A stretch of DNA of 64,000 nt from Onthophagus taurus (taxonomy: Eukaryota > Arthropoda > Insecta > Coleoptera > Scarabaeidae). How positions within the stretch are numbered: the first letter of the stretch is position 1; each line of letters begins with the position of its first letter. The notes under the pieces were generated by a model, which searched no databases, was not told the DNA's origin, and was given only the letters and a program-made list of their open reading frames with translations. Shown one piece after another: positions 10,850-22,700 of this stretch. The stretch covers positions 23,689,001 through 23,753,000 of the forward strand of contig NC_091972.1 in NCBI RefSeq assembly GCF_036711975.1, in the 5' to 3' direction. The position numbers were made by a program, and so were the translations under genes.

Positions 10850-11787
10850 CTTAACTTCTGTAGACAATTTAAGTGGAGTTTTAGCGAGCTTTGGCAGTCT
10901 AGGATTGCCAATGTTGCGCATGCGTGTAAAAAGAACCATCTCTGTCTTCTTGGGATTGACGGAAAGGCATTGTTTATTACACCAGTTCTCAATTAGATTG
11001 AGTGCTTCCTGCATCCTGTCGAGGAGTACGTTAACGTACATGCCTCTTATGAGGATTGTCAGGTCATCTGCGTAGCCAACGGTTTTAAAACCGGCTAGGT
11101 TTAGGCGTTTCATGAGGCTATCGAGGGTGAGCTTCCACAAAAGTGGAAAAAGTACTCCCCTTTGCGGACAGCTTCTAGTAACAGCCCCTTGAAGAGTGAT
11201 CTGGCCAGCCCTTAATTTGACATCCCTATGTCTTAGAGTGCTCTCAATCCAGCCGGATAGGGACAGAGGAACGTTATGCTCTAGCAAGGCATCGTTAATT
11301 CCGGAGAAGGTAGTTTTATCAAAAGCTCCTTTCACGTCAATAAAAACCCCCAGGGCGGACTCCTTGTGGTCCAGCTCACCACCGACGATACTGATCACTA
11401 AGTGAAGAGCCGTCAGCGTGGACTTTCCCTGGGTGTAAGCATGTTCATTAGAGTCTAGTGGCCACTAATGTAACGGTCGCAAAGCCTCTCCAACGTTTTC
11501 AGTAGAAATGAGGAGAGGCTAATTGGTCTATGGGACATCGGAAGAAAGTAATCTTGCTTACCCGGTTTAGGTATAAAGTTGACCGTGACTTTACGTCAAT
11601 TTCCCGGTACGTAGTGAAACGCCAGGCATCCCTGGAAAATACACTTCAGGTGCGGTAGCAGGTCATCCAGTCCCCATTGTATAAGCGCCGGTGTAATCCC
11701 GTCCGGTCCTGGAGTTTTGAATGGCGAGAACGTACTTACAGCCCACCGTATTTTCTCCTCCTCGCAGATGACTTTGCCAAGAGCCAT
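10850..11787 (-). pseudogene. LINE reverse transcriptase domain
   Basis: The 11596-11787 frame holds TPGPDGITPALIQWGLDDLL, the standard RT entry block. It is followed across a stop by FIPKPGKQDYFLPMSHRPIS. The 10781-11398 frame holds ALGVFIDVKGAFDKT (first catalytic Asp), SCPQRGVLFPLLW (a decayed PQG.VLSPLLW) and GYADDLTILI (the catalytic YADD), then SVNPKKTEMVLFT. The order matches the RT palm. Stops and a frame change show it is inactive. Confidence 0.8.
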
Positions 11788-12042
11788 TCATCCGAAGTTA
11801 GTACATGAACTTCTGTCTAGTTTGTTTTTTCTTCGCTTGATAAGTTGGTTTTCTAACTACCGAGTGACATAACCTACAATAGAGATTAAAAAATATCCAA
11901 ATTGATCAATCAGCAACTTTTACGTTTTTTTCTCAAACAGTCTTTTTTCGCATTTTTACCGACAATAAACCACAAATATTGTTTTTGAATATTAAAAACA
12001 GTATATCCATATTTGTTCAGTTCAATCCGTAAAACTTAGATA

Positions 12043-12270
12043 TACAGGCTGGTCCATTTAACGTGAGACAAGCGATTATCTCGAAAACGACAAAAAAAAA
12101 AATTGGTCGTGACCTTCATATGACCTTGAAAATAAGGTCAAGGTCAAAAAATGTTATCGTCATATGGTTTCCCCCGTTGCACAGAACAACTTTCATTTGG
12201 TTCATTTTTATGTAAAATGAACCATTTTCGAGATAATCGCTTGTCACACGTTAAATGGACCACCTTGTAT
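12043..12270. mobile_element. Small palindromic element with TA-CAGG ends
   Basis: Left end tacaggctggtccatttaac and right end (complement) tacaaggtggtccatttaac. Arms of about 45 bp (through gcgattatctcgaaaa) flank a short centre that includes two aaggtca/tgacctt motifs. It belongs to the group of TA-CAGG-bounded palindromes in this window. Confidence 0.65.
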
Positions 12271-12271
12271 G

Positions 12272-12480
12272 ATTGCAAGTTTCCATTTACTATCCATTTT
12301 TGATTTGATCGAGCATCTCGGTGGCAATACTTTGTCGAAGTCTCCAAACTTTAGTGTTCGATTCCTCAATTCGTGAATTCAAGAGACTGTCAATCGATTC
12401 TGGCTTTTTTCTCCAACTACGGGGAAAATATATTACCATGCATGTTAATTAATCTCCAATGCATCTGAACGTCTATATGC
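12272..12480. other. No feature recognised
   Basis: Short non-coding linker between the palindrome and the hAT remnant. Confidence 0.35.
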
Positions 12481-12499
12481 ATGAGTATTCGAAGACAGT

Positions 12500-13241
12500 C
12501 CAATTAAATTCATTGCTAAACGCGGATTATTCTTCCGAGGAGACGATGAAATTATTGGATCACCGAGAAATGGCAATTTTCTGGGTATTTTGGAATTGCT
12601 AGCCGAGTACGAACCAACCTTGGCAACTCATTTCAAATAGCATGCAAACAAAGGGAGCGGCCACATCAATTATCTTTCCTTTACGATTATATCTATTTTG
12701 CTCAATGAAATTGTAGCACGGATTTAAAAATCAAAGTACTATTCGGTTTCAGTGGATTCTACTGCCGACGAATCTCATATCGATCAACTTACTATAGTTG
12801 TTTGTCATATTGAAAAATCCATGCCAAAGGAACTATTTCTTACTTCCTTACCAAACTGCGGTCATACTGATGAAGCCACAGCAAAAGCTTTACTACAATT
12901 TTTAGGTGATTATCAAATTGCTATCCTTGATTGGTGCTGCTAATCCTACGACAATGCTGCAAATATGAGTGGCAAATACAAAGGAAACCAAGCTCTTATT
13001 TTGCAGAAAAATCATTTATCAGCGTTTGTAGCATGTTGTGGTCACTCACTCAACTTAGTTGGAAAGGCAGCTGCTAACTCTTATGCACCGGCAGTTCAAT
13101 TCTATGATTTCGTTCAGAATTTATATACGTTTTTTACAGCAAGTACACAACTATATCGAATTCTGCCTAACAAATTATCATAGAAAAAAAGCGGAGAGTC
13201 ATATGTTTTATAAAATCTTAGCGATAGTCGCTGGTCATATA
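12500..13241 (+). pseudogene. hAT transposase (ZMYM1-like), first part
   Basis: Broken frames read RGDDE...GNFLGILELLAEYEPTLATHF, then 12752-12943 with VDSTADESHIDQLTIVVCHI (the D.T.D.S...QL motif bearing the first catalytic Asp of this hAT group), then YDNAANMSGKYKGNQALIL and FVACCGHSLNLVGKAAA (the C..H.LNLV block). These are hallmarks of insect hAT transposases annotated as zinc finger MYM-type 1-like. Stops at several points. The gene resumes after a 1,062-bp insertion at 13242. Confidence 0.75.
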
Positions 13242-14303
13242 CACAGGAAAAAATCGTGTCGTGTAAAAATTTTAGAGTAGTTGGTAAAAAGAATTAGAGT
13301 AAAAATTGTAATATCACATGGTAAAAATAACTCTAATGTACACTATATTTAATATTAATATTCACTTAATAGAGTAGTTTTTACAGTTCTCTAAAGGAGA
13401 GTTCTTTTTTACTTATGTTAGTGAAGTTATGTAATATATAAAACATTAAATTTTACACTAGACGTGTACTTTTCCTTCGGGTACTTCGTAGGCACCGCAC
13501 TATTTTGCTCGGGATTACTCGTCGGTACCACGTGATCAACATGTGGCGTGATACAAGCTAAAATTTAACGGTCATCTACTAAACGAGTCGGAACTCGATA
13601 GCGTCTCGAGACCTGATTTACGCGATATAGAAAGAAAGATCGATTATTTTTATTTTAATTATGTTTGCCAAAATAAAACATTCATGATGTGAAATTAGTG
13701 GAACTTCCGGAAGATTTTACATACAAGTTCCTTGTGAAGATTGGTAAGTATGTGCAACTTGGTGCAACTATACATATAGGAAACTTATAGAAGACTCATT
13801 AGATGCAGTTTTGATGGTGACTCGGTGAAAACTTTAAAATGAATTAAGTATTATATATGTTATATATGTATATAAACAGAATTTAATTTTTTTAAATTAA
13901 AACAAATATTTTATAATTTTGATTTTTATTACCAACGTAAAACTTCCCTAAAAATACTCCACTTCCTATTAAAAATTAACACTAATAAGTGGAAGATACA
14001 CACTATTTAGTGATATTTTGTCAATTAATAGAGTAAAATTAGAGTGAATTTTTAATAATTTACACTGATTAGATTAGAAATGTATCTAATTAGAGTCACG
14101 ACAACATCTAGTTAGATTACATATAATACACTGTTATAGAGTAACGATTTTACACTATTTAATAAACACCATCTTCTCACTATTTAGTGTAAATTTTTAA
14201 TCTATTCACCTACACTATATAGTGCAAAAAAATAACTCTAAATAAATTGGACCGATCTGTACCATGTTTTAGAGTTGATTTTTACTCTATATTTTTTCCT
14301 GTG
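13242..14303. mobile_element. Non-autonomous TIR element inside the hAT remnant
   Basis: Bounded by CACAGGAAAAAAT at 13242 and its complement ATTTTTTCCTGTG ending at 14303, with TA on each side (13240-13241 and 14304-14305). The sequence is AT-rich with no ORF. The subterminal regions are full of short repeats such as ttagagta and actctaa. TA flanks suggest a Tc1/mariner-type target. It splits the hAT coding sequence, so it is younger than that copy. Confidence 0.7.
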
Positions 14304-14900
14304 TAGAGCACCAGCCGCGAAGGCTACTGTCATGGGATATTCTGAAATCGAAGAAGCTCTAATTAGCATATCTTCTGATAAGGAGCAGAAAGATATCGTG
14401 AGAAATGAAACAACACATCTTTTAGATAAGATGAGTGGTCTCAAAACCGCTCTATTTGCCATCTTTTGGAACGACATTTTGGAGCGATTCAACGCAACAA
14501 ACAAGATTTTGCAGCACCCGAAAATACTTCTTGACTCTGCTGTGCGTGCATTGGAGTCTTTAATGAAGCAGCTAAACAAATGTGAATACGTATAATCAGG
14601 CATCAGAGAAAGAAGTGTGAAGTTGAATACGCTCGATTACATGAAATCACAAGACGGAAATCTGTCACCAAGGGAGAAATTTTGAAGTGTCCGGTTTTAT
14701 CTCAGTACGAAGCTGTTCGTTCGAAATCTAAATTTCTTAATCACTTACTAGAGATCGACTTTAGAGATCGATATCTTCGCAATCGCTCGATAAAAAAAAA
14801 TGCGACAAAGTTTGCTGTAATCACTGAGCATTTCTACGTAACATACGTTAATTTGAAAATTTTCGGATTCACGGTTTTCTTTTTATCGCGAGTTAAATAA
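14304..14900 (+). pseudogene. hAT transposase (ZMYM1-like), second part
   Basis: Continues as APAAKATVMGYSEIEEALIS, then TTHLLDKMSGLKTALFAIFW and LERFNATNKILQHPK (14275-14595). This matches the region of hAT transposases before the C-terminal dimerisation block. The downstream frame 14682-14900 is weaker and has lost similarity after a stop. Confidence 0.65.
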
Positions 14901-15091
14901 AAAAAAGTACCCGATTTTTTACGGTACCGGCAACTTTGTCAAGTTATCAGAATATTACTTAATTAGAGTCAGAATGAAGGATTATTACAAAAAAAGATCG
15001 GTTATTTTATTTCAAAGTTTGTGTTTTTTTTCAAGTATGATATATCATACGCTGGGCACCAGTGGCCTCGTCGCAGTAGGTAGTGTCAACC

Positions 15092-15513
15092 TAGGGCTTG
15101 CAATACCGGACCAAAATCTTATCTTAGTTAGTACGGACATAAGATGGATAACAAATTTCTGTTTGGTCAACATCATTTTTCAGCACAGCTTTAAATAAAC
15201 ACGGCTGCTTTCGATCGGTCGTCTCCGGCTAGCATTTTTTTTAATGAAACGTCAAAAAATGTGACTTGAAAATGTAAACTTAGAACGGACAGAAGATAGA
15301 TAACAAACAAGAATCCTCTACGTCATTTTCCAGCACAACTTCAAACTAGCACGGCCGTTTTTGAAGACATCGGCCGCCCGCGGCCATCGCATCGAGGGCT
15401 CTAAATAAAAGTAATACCGAAATACCGGTATTTTGCCATCAATACCGGTTTTTAATACTGGACAAAAATTGTCCGGGATTCCGGGTTTCGGGATCCCGGT
15501 ATTGCAAGCTCTA
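15092..15513. mobile_element. 422-bp hAT-type MITE with exact 8-bp target duplication
   Basis: Ends tagggcttgcaataccgg (15092) and its complement ccggtattgcaagctcta (to 15513) are inverted with one mismatch. The 8 bases tgtcaacc flank both sides (15084-15091 and 15514-15521). The 8-bp duplication and the tag..gcttgca end identify a hAT-mobilised element. No coding capacity. Confidence 0.8.
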
Positions 15514-15828
15514 TGTCAACCGTACCCGAGTAAACAAAACAACCGCAAGATGAAAAATTTAGAGTAAAGTATGTAAAAAATGTGTTTTGATTTTAGCGTA
15601 TATTTGAAGTATAATATATTTTAGTGCAAATCATACGAGGTAATATATGTATATTATTTTATATGATGAAATCTGAAACAATTATCAGGGTGCAAAGCAA
15701 TGTTACATTTGATGCAAACGTATTTTGCACATTTTCCACAACTTCAGCATCTACGTTGTGTTGGTATTTTATCAAGTATATGATTCGTTGTGTCGTATCG
15801 CACTTCGTTAAGAACAACTTTAGAAGAT

Positions 15829-17362
15829 TTAGGCTTCGGACCAGCTACATAATCTGGAGTTGTTAGAGCTGCTAGTACTAGTATTAGGATTTGCGAATCG
15901 GTATAGTAACCACATATTTACTATAGAGCCATTTAGGCAAAATCGTATGTATGGCCAATACCATTTCATAGATCTTATTCTGATTCTATAAAGATCACGT
16001 TGCTTGTCGAATAAATCAACCCCACCGATTCCTTGGTTATACAGACTTATCAGTGTAATAATTGACTTTTCTTTTTTCAACCATCGCTTACAACTGCCCT
16101 TTGAAAAACATAAATCAGAATCCAGAACATTTGTCGCCAAGGTCACTTGATTATTATCATTCCAACGTATTAGTGATACTCCATTGGCTATATCCGTTAA
16201 ACCATGTATTGATCCTCTACTCTCTTTCTTCAAATCCTTCAGTGGAGCTTTTGTTATTCTATCTGACTTTATTATGCCAATGCAATTTATGTTGTATGAT
16301 TTAAATGTATGCTGCAATATCAGCGAGTTGAAGAAATTGTCCAAATATACAGTGCTTTGTTTAGGTATATAGTCTAACCAGAGCTTTTCGCTTTGAATTT
16401 TATCACCGCACTAAATTTTAGTAGATAACCTTCAGAACTCGTTAGACATCAAAATTTACAACCATATCTTATAGGCTTTCCTTTTATAAATTGCCAGGAT
16501 CAATATTGGAAGTGTCATTGAAGTGCAAGTATTTGTGAAGAAGCTATTACGTGAAATACTATTACTCACCAAACTGTTGTAAGTGTCAGCATTAGTTTCC
16601 CAATACAGTCTACGATTAGGAACTTCGTTATAACCTGACAAAAGAAGAATAGCAAAATATTTATATAGCTTATCTGTTGTGACGCGAAAGTCGTGGACAC
16701 CTTTGAAAGCTGCATATTTCTCCATTTCATTGCACACAAATCTCATAAATTCTTCATTATAGAATAATCTAAAAATATCGATAAGCTCTAGATTTTCATC
16801 CTTTATTTTCTGTACAAAATTAGGTGGTGGTGTTGCAGAAATTTTAACTTTATCTGAGTTCCTGACGAAGTTTCTTGCTTCCCATTTTCGTGTTTTTATA
16901 TTATTCCTAATTCCTTTATCTCTCAATTCTTTCTTGAAGAGCATAGCTAAAGGGATATTCATATCGTCATCATCATCAGATGTAATTTCTGATGTCTTGT
17001 GTAGTAGAACTCCTTCCTCCTCATTGTCATGATTTCGCTGCTTTTTTGGGTTTTTCGGGAAGAATCTAAAAATATCGATAAGCTCTAAATTTTCATCCTT
17101 TATTTTCTGTATAAAATTAGGTGGTGGTGTTGCAGAAATTTTAACTTTATCTGAGTTCCTGACGAAGTTTCTTGCTTCCCATTTTCGTGTTTTTATATTA
17201 TTCCTAATTCCTTTATCTCTCAATTCTTTCTTGAAGAGCATAGCTAAAGGGATATTCATATCGTCATCATCATCAGATGTAATTTCTGATGTTTTGTGTA
17301 GTAGAACTCCTTCCTTCTCATTGTCATGATTTCGCTGCTTTCTAGAGTTTTTCGGGAAGAGT
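15829..17362 (-). pseudogene. piggyBac transposase with an internal tandem duplication
   Basis: Two minus-strand frames. 17259-16456 (267 aa) starts with an acidic SDDDDDMN-type N-terminus and ends in the catalytic-core entry FRVTTDKLYKYFAILLLSGY...RRLYWE. 16344-15829 (171 aa) carries the later core: MDNFFNSL, KKESRGS, RWNDNNQVTLATNV, YNQGIGGVDLFDKQRDLYRI, SMKWYWPYIRFCLNGSIVNM. A frame break lies between 16344 and 16456, and the cysteine-rich end is absent. The N-terminal ~100 residues are present twice in tandem without breaking the frame. piggyBac excises and inserts at TTAA; this copy is inactive. Confidence 0.8.
16768..17362. repeat. Tandem duplication (about 298 bp x 2) within piggyBac
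   Basis: 16768-17065 and 17066-17362 are nearly identical; differences are few (for example tagatt versus taaatt, tgtaca versus tgtata). The high identity shows the duplication is recent relative to the decay of the rest of the copy. Confidence 0.85.
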
Positions 17363-17364
17363 CT

Positions 17365-17607
17365 TCATCGTCGTTGCAAAATTGTTGTTGCAAAAACTAC
17401 GACTCGTTGCTCGTGAATGAGGTTTACTTTATAGGAATGACATTTTGCGAGTTTTAAAATGTTGTGCACTGTTGATTTACTAATGTCCAAATTCGGCTCA
17501 ATACCTCTTACAATAACATGAGGGGTTTCTTGCCGAGCCAAAACCACGTTTTGTTGAACCTCCCCTGAAACAGTTGGTAGACCAGACTTCGAGAAATGCT
17601 TCACCAT
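17365..17607 (-). pseudogene. Mariner-type transposase N-terminal HTH fragment
   Basis: An 80-aa frame reads KSGLPTVSGEVQQNVVLARQ, then PNLDISKSTVHNILKLAKCH. This matches the second helix-turn-helix of insect mariner-like transposases (GRP.vs.e....v...P..S.r.la...gis..TV..iLk). It directly abuts piggyBac and has no catalytic part. Confidence 0.6.
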
Positions 17608-17719
17608 ACTTTAGCTAACGAGTTGCCGATCAGGATATGTTGTATTAAAGACAAAAGAAATTGAAAAGGAAAAGAAGGAAAAAAAGGAATTGTATAAAAT
17701 AATTGCTATAAATTTGCTA

Positions 17720-18085
17720 TAATTAATCCTTAACATTTTTGTATTTTACAAATAAACTTTATCATTAAACCTATTTCTTATTACACTTAGAAATATAGAT
17801 TAATATTTAAGTTTTAATTTAAGATAAACGTCGTTTCTTAATTCCTATAAATAAAATCGGTATGATTTCTTAAAGTTTAACAAATATTTTCGTTCTTTAC
17901 TATAACTAAACATTGACATTTTTGGATTTTATAAACAAACTTTATGGTCAAACGTGTTACATATTAATATTATACATATAAGATTAACGATTAAACTTTA
18001 AGCTTTAAATTAAGATAAAAGTCGTTTCTTAATTCTCACAAATAAGGCGATATGATTTTTTAAAGTTTTAAAGGCATTTCTTCTA
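17720..18085. repeat. Diverged tandem duplication, about 183 bp x 2
   Basis: 17720-17902 and 17903-18085 share the same order of motifs: aacatttttgtattttacaaataaac / gacatttttggattttataaacaaac, then gattaa, then aagataaa-gtcgtttcttaatt. They lie just downstream of the odorant receptor stop. Confidence 0.65.
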
Positions 18086-18128
18086 ATTTAAATCTCATTT
18101 AATTAATTCCATGAAACTTATTGCAAAA

Positions 18129-19546
18129 TTAAATTAAAAAGTTTCTTTTTGTTGTAACTTTCGACATCCAATTAAAAAAAATGTAGATTTTATTGAACTC
18201 CTTCAAAAAAATCGGTCAGTATATTTGTATTCAGTGAATAAGTTATTTACTTACATTTGCTGCTGCTCTATTCGATAATGCCCCAAACAGAGGCAATTCC
18301 ATTTTGAGTTCCTTTTGACTGATAGAGAGTAAAAATAAGATGAATTTTCTCGTTGAAGCGTCGGCTTCATACCAGTTTAAATTATAAATTGCCTCCGCAA
18401 TTTTATTACTCTATCATAAAACAAGTTAAACACTTTAAAGTAAAGTAGAATTAGTAGAATTAATTCTTATAATTATACAAACCGCCGTTGTGAATCTTTG
18501 TCCAATTGCATGAATTAGAAACAAGGACAAGTTGAATATGATTATGAGAAAACTAGTTGTATTCTTCCTCTGAAATTATGACACTGAATTAAATAAGATG
18601 TGATATATTTTCTAATACAAACCAGAAAGAAATCGGTGAAAGATATTGATAAGCAAGCTGCAATTAAAATTTTTGTTGGAACGAGTAAACTCGTAAAAAA
18701 ATCATAAGCAAGTTGGAATAGCCTAAAATATATATTTATCATAATATAATTATATGATGCAAAGTAATCAAATAAATTACTTGAATATATGTTGCTGATA
18801 TAGCGCAATATTTCGCAAAATGTTAAAATTGTTTTTCTCGTTTCTGGTTAAATTTACTTTAACAATAATCTCATTAAGGTGTTCTATTCGTACAATTACT
18901 AATTCCAGCGAATAGTAAAGCAATAATATTTTATAAAGTAAAGTGTTAATTGTCAATATTATGGCGTGAAGTAAAAATAATGTTATCAACATCAGTTCCC
19001 ATGGTTTCATATCAAATGGAACGTAATACGGCAACGCTGAACAATATTTAGTGTTTTTAAATGCGCCGCAGTTATCATCCAACACAATAGAGTTTGCTAC
19101 TAAATGCGCGGAAAGATATCCTCCATAACGAATCGATTTAAATAGAATTTGTAGATTTTTTTCGAAAAAATGATTCATTTTCGGTTTACCAAATCGATTA
19201 AAATCGCTGAATGAATCAATCATTTCGAATAGTCGACCGCGATTTCGCAATGTTTGAACGTTAATTGATACAAGTAGGGCACCCATGATGATAAACTCAG
19301 TGTGAAGTAATAAAGTTCCAAAATTAAGTTGGTAATCTGAAAATAATTTTTCAATTTAAGCGAAACAAATATTTTTTTTTGTAATCAGTTACCTTTAATT
19401 TCCATTAGGAAGGGATAAATTCCCCAAACAACATTGCCAATAACCATAATTGTTGGTCCGAGTCCTCGAAGTCCTCGCGTAGTGGGCCAACACCGATATT
19501 TGTGAAAATTTTTTTCAAACAGATAATAACCGAATGTTTTTAACAT
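18129..19546 (-). CDS. Insect odorant receptor (7tm_6 family), six exons, 374 aa
   Basis: Exons on the minus strand: 19546-19393, 19336-18781, 18722-18623, 18569-18483, 18410-18255, 18200-18129. All introns are GT-AG and the exon phases join exactly, giving an uninterrupted reading from MLKTFGYYLFEK to ...RNFLI. The protein is hydrophobic with several membrane-spanning stretches (for example TIMVIGNVVWGIYPFLM, MLITLFLLHAIILTINTLLY). It carries the family's C-terminal signature: IAEAIYNLNWYEADASTRKF, then LFLLSISQKEL. These receptors sit in sensory-neuron dendrites with the inverted topology of the family and act with Orco as ligand-gated channels. The ligand cannot be inferred. Length is within the usual 370-400. 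The last exon is the least certain part; nothing else in the model is damaged. Confidence 0.8.
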
Positions 19547-20357
19547 TTCGATTAGAACCAAAACAATACGACTGGATTGATTGAGGAATGCGCAGCTTTT
19601 AACTCCTTTTAACTATCACTGTATTGGTATGACTTCGCATAGGACAACGTAAAGAGAAGCACGTGATGAAAAAATCAATTATCATAATGGAAAAATCAAT
19701 TATTAATGGATAATTTGTTTGTACATCTTCATCGATAATGGACCTGGACAATCAGAGTCGAACAAATTAAAAGATTTAATCGAAAATTGATTTAATACAC
19801 TCAGAAAAAAAATTAATTTGAAAATAAAAGGATTGTCATACAGCCTGTTCTAAATTAAGTGCGTACCATTAGTAACTTTGTTATTAGTAGAGGTACAAAG
19901 TCGGTTAAATAAGTAAACTAGTAGTATTTTCTCTGCCGATTACAATGGTGAAAGCAGAAAAACAATTGAATGTGTCGTGTAAGAAAAAATTAAAAAAGTG
20001 TAATTTTTTTAACACTAAACCTACCGATACTTCATGTATACCTATTCCTAACACAGCAGGTCAAGTCTTTAAAATGTTATATATATTACTATAGTAATAA
20101 ACCAGCTGGTTTAGGCCGAGCTAGTGGGAGATCGTGGATATGGGGAGCCCAATTGATCGAAAATATGGAAAATAATTACGAACACTTGCTGTGATGTTAT
20201 TCTAAAATGTTCTATGTATTCTTGATTTGAAAGAAAATATCACGGATATCTATGAAACAGAAAATATTTTACTACAAATTTTTTCGCCTATTAGTCATTA
20301 TTTGTAATGAGGAGTAAATTGCCAAGTTTATGTGTATAGGTTGAGAATCATCCTGTA
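19547..20357. other. Intergenic, upstream of the odorant receptor
   Basis: No gene seen. A tacagcctgttctaaattaag phrase near 19848 looks like a stray end of a TA-CAGG-type element. Confidence 0.4.
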
Positions 20358-20996
20358 TACAGGCTGTCTCAGCGAGACCGGTCATTAGACGTTTCTGTGG
20401 TTCTGGCCAAAATAAAAAATTGAGAATTCAAACTTAAGTATTATCAATTACGTTCTCTTCGTCTAAAATATTTTCAGTTTTCTAGCACTTCCGGTTATAC
20501 CCGAAGTCGCCACCTACTTTATTTTTTTAAATGGAACACCCTGTATATTTTTACATATTTGGATTTGTCTGTTTTCAGGGTTTATAAATAACTTTACTTT
20601 TTGCAATTTGATTCGGCCGTTCTCGAGTTAATCGAATTTTTCTAGAAAAATCTGCTCCAGCGGACATTTGTTCAAAAAATCATAGAACTCTCGATTTTTG
20701 AGATATCAATTTAGGATTCAGAACATGTTTAAACAACATGATGGAGTATGTTTTGGTGCCAAGAACGGCTGTCTAGATCGTTTGGTCACTTTACTATGAC
20801 ACGTTAACTTTTCGAAATTTGGAAACACCATAACTTCATTTTTTTAAATGGCACCCCCCATATTTTATTACTTAGTCGTCTTCGGCGTCTCATTTTACAT
20901 CTTTTATACTCCATATGTCCTATGCCTAACATTAATAGTTTGAGAAATAATTAGGGTTTTTTGAAAAATGCTCACATATCATATCGATATTAACCT

Positions 20997-21626
20997 AGTG
21001 TGCCATGGAAAACAAATGTTTAATGACTTATTGACAAACGTCAAAGTCTGATTTACGTTGTTTGATGCTTGTGAGTCTAAAACCAGTTAAAATGGATATT
21101 AATAACGTAAATAATGTTTATACAAATAAAGAAATCCATAATTTATTTTTTGTGCACAAAAAGTGCGACAAAGTTCTTAGTAGAACTTGCAGAATGTTTA
21201 ATGAAAATTATCCGCATTTACCTCCGATGACAAAAGATAAATTTAAAAGAATAGAAGCAAATTTTTTGCATTTTGGACGAATTAATCACGTGTTAAACTG
21301 ACCAAAAAATGTAGTAGATAATGCAACGGAAGAGGTGAATGCATTGGCTTATTTCGAGCCCAGTCCCAACACCTCAATTCGAGCTGCCAAAGAAGATCTA
21401 GGAATCATACTACGAACTTTGTCGCGCTTTTTATGAATAAAAAATAAATTAAGAATTTCTTGATTTGTGTAAATATTACTTTCGTTATTGTTATCGATTT
21501 TAACTCTTTTCAGTACTAATATTAAGGGACATAACAGATAATTATTTGCTCACATGCATCAAGTGACGTAAACAAGTGAGGTTTTGACAAGAACTCATTG
21601 AGAAGGCTTGTTTTTCATGGCACACT
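20997..21626. mobile_element. Core of the foldback, bounded by AGTGTGCCATGG
   Basis: agtgtgccatggaaaacaa (20997) and the complement ttgtttttcatggcacact (to 21626) form the inner inverted repeat. Outside this pair the foldback arms begin; inside, the sequence is single copy and holds a transposase-like reading frame. The same boundary motif marks the centre of the foldback at 29649-31276. Confidence 0.7.
21062..21440 (+). pseudogene. Mariner-like transposase N-terminal (DUF4817-type) remnant
   Basis: The frame 21062-21301 reads VYTNKEIHNLFFVHKKCDKV...RMFNENYPHLPPMTKDKFKRIE; after a stop at 21299-21301 it continues EVNALAYFEPSPNTSIRAAK. This is the pattern (yt..E.h.m...y......a.r.y.e.yP.r..p....f..i, then v..nP..S.R.aa...gi) of the N-terminal HTH region in one group of insect mariner transposases. 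No DDE catalytic part remains, so the core is non-autonomous. Confidence 0.6.
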
Positions 21627-22269
21627 AGGCTAAATATCCATATGATATGTGTGCATTTTTCAAAAAACCCTAATTATCTCCTAAATTATTAATGTTAGGT
21701 ATGGGACATATGGGATATAAAAGATGTAGAATGAGACGCCGAAGACGACTAAGTAATAAAATATGGGGGGTGCCATTTAAAAAAATGAAGTTATGGTACT
21801 TCCAAATTTTGAAAAGTTATCGTGCCATAGTAAAGTAACCAAACGTTCTAGATAACCGTTCTCGGCACCAAAACATACTCCATCATGTTGTTTAACCATA
21901 TTCTGGATCCTAAATTGATATCCCAAAAATCGAGTGTTCTCTCATTTTTTGAACAAATATCTGCTGGAGCAGATTTTTCTAGAAAAATTCGAATAACTCG
22001 AGAACGGCCGTATCAAATTGCAAAAAGTAAAGTTATTTATAAACCCTGAAAACAGACAAATCCAAATATGTAAAAATATACAGGGTTTTCCATTTAAAAA
22101 AATAAAGTAGGTGGCGACTTCCGGTATAACCGGAAGTGCAAGAAATCTGAAAATATTTTAGTCGAAGAGATCGTAATTGATAATACTTAAGTCTGAATTC
22201 TCAAATTTTTATTTTCGCCAGAACCCCAGAAACGTCTAATGACCGGTCTCGCTGAGACACCCTGTATAG

Positions 22270-22700
22270 TTTTATAAATTCTTAATTTTCTATTTGTTCT
22301 TACTTCCTTCTTGTCCACAATTGTGTTATTCATTTGGTAATATACATTACTTGTTTTTTGTATTCAATTTTGTATTTCTCTGTCTATTGTTTCATTCTCG
22401 GTGATAATGGTGCCAAGTATTCAAATTTATCCACAATTTCCAGTATTTCCTCACTTATCCTTATATTTATGTTATTATCCTTTTACCCTTTAGTTATATG
22501 CATAATCTTGGTTTTCTCTATACTTATTTGCATTCCCCTTTCTTCCAAATATGTTATCTAGGTGTCAATTTTTCTTTGTAGTTCCGTTTTCGTACTTGCT
22601 ATCAGCATTATATCGTCTGCATACAAAGGTCTTCAATGGTGTTAATTTGTTGCTTCTTAATTATTTGATCCATAAAAATCACAAACAGTAGTAGTTGAAA
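22270..22700 (-). pseudogene. LINE reverse transcriptase fragment
   Basis: Minus-strand reading: LYADDIMLIASTKTELQRKI (YADD active site, near 22620), then after a stop ERGMQISIEKTKIMHITKG and ILEIVDKFEYL. This is the palm-to-thumb part of a non-LTR RT. Several stops make it dead. It borders the right end of the foldback. Confidence 0.65.

Larger units (their letters stand above)
9150..11790 (-). mobile_element. RNase-H-bearing LINE (I/LOA-like), 5' truncated, broken
   Basis: Read from 11790 down to about 9150 this is the C-terminal half of a non-LTR retrotransposon pol. The order is RT fingers, palm with YADD, thumb, RNase H, then a cysteine zinc motif. It is noticeably GC-richer than its surroundings. 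The endonuclease and ORF1 are absent, and several frameshifts divide the frame. A 150-bp palindromic MITE (10700-10849) interrupts it between the RT blocks ending VKY and starting GFIID. An RNase H in a LINE points to the I, LOA or Outcast group rather than Jockey. Confidence 0.8.
20358..22266. mobile_element. 1.9-kb foldback element with ~650-bp inverted arms
   Basis: The left arm (20358 to about 21010) and right arm (about 21610 to 22266) are inverted copies with only scattered differences. The outer ends are tacaggctgtctcagcgaga and (complement) tacagggtgtctcagcgaga, TA-flanked. Each arm also has an internal TA-CAGG/CCTG-TA boundary about 190 bp in (20548 and 22078), so the arm is built from more than one unit. 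The centre is a ~620-bp core bounded by AGTGTGCCATGG repeats. Transcripts would fold into a very long hairpin. Confidence 0.85.

Noticed and set aside
16962..16980. catcatcatcag near 16970 as another hammerhead core
   Set aside because: It is the Asp-rich coding run of piggyBac; no GAAA or stem II follows at the right distance.
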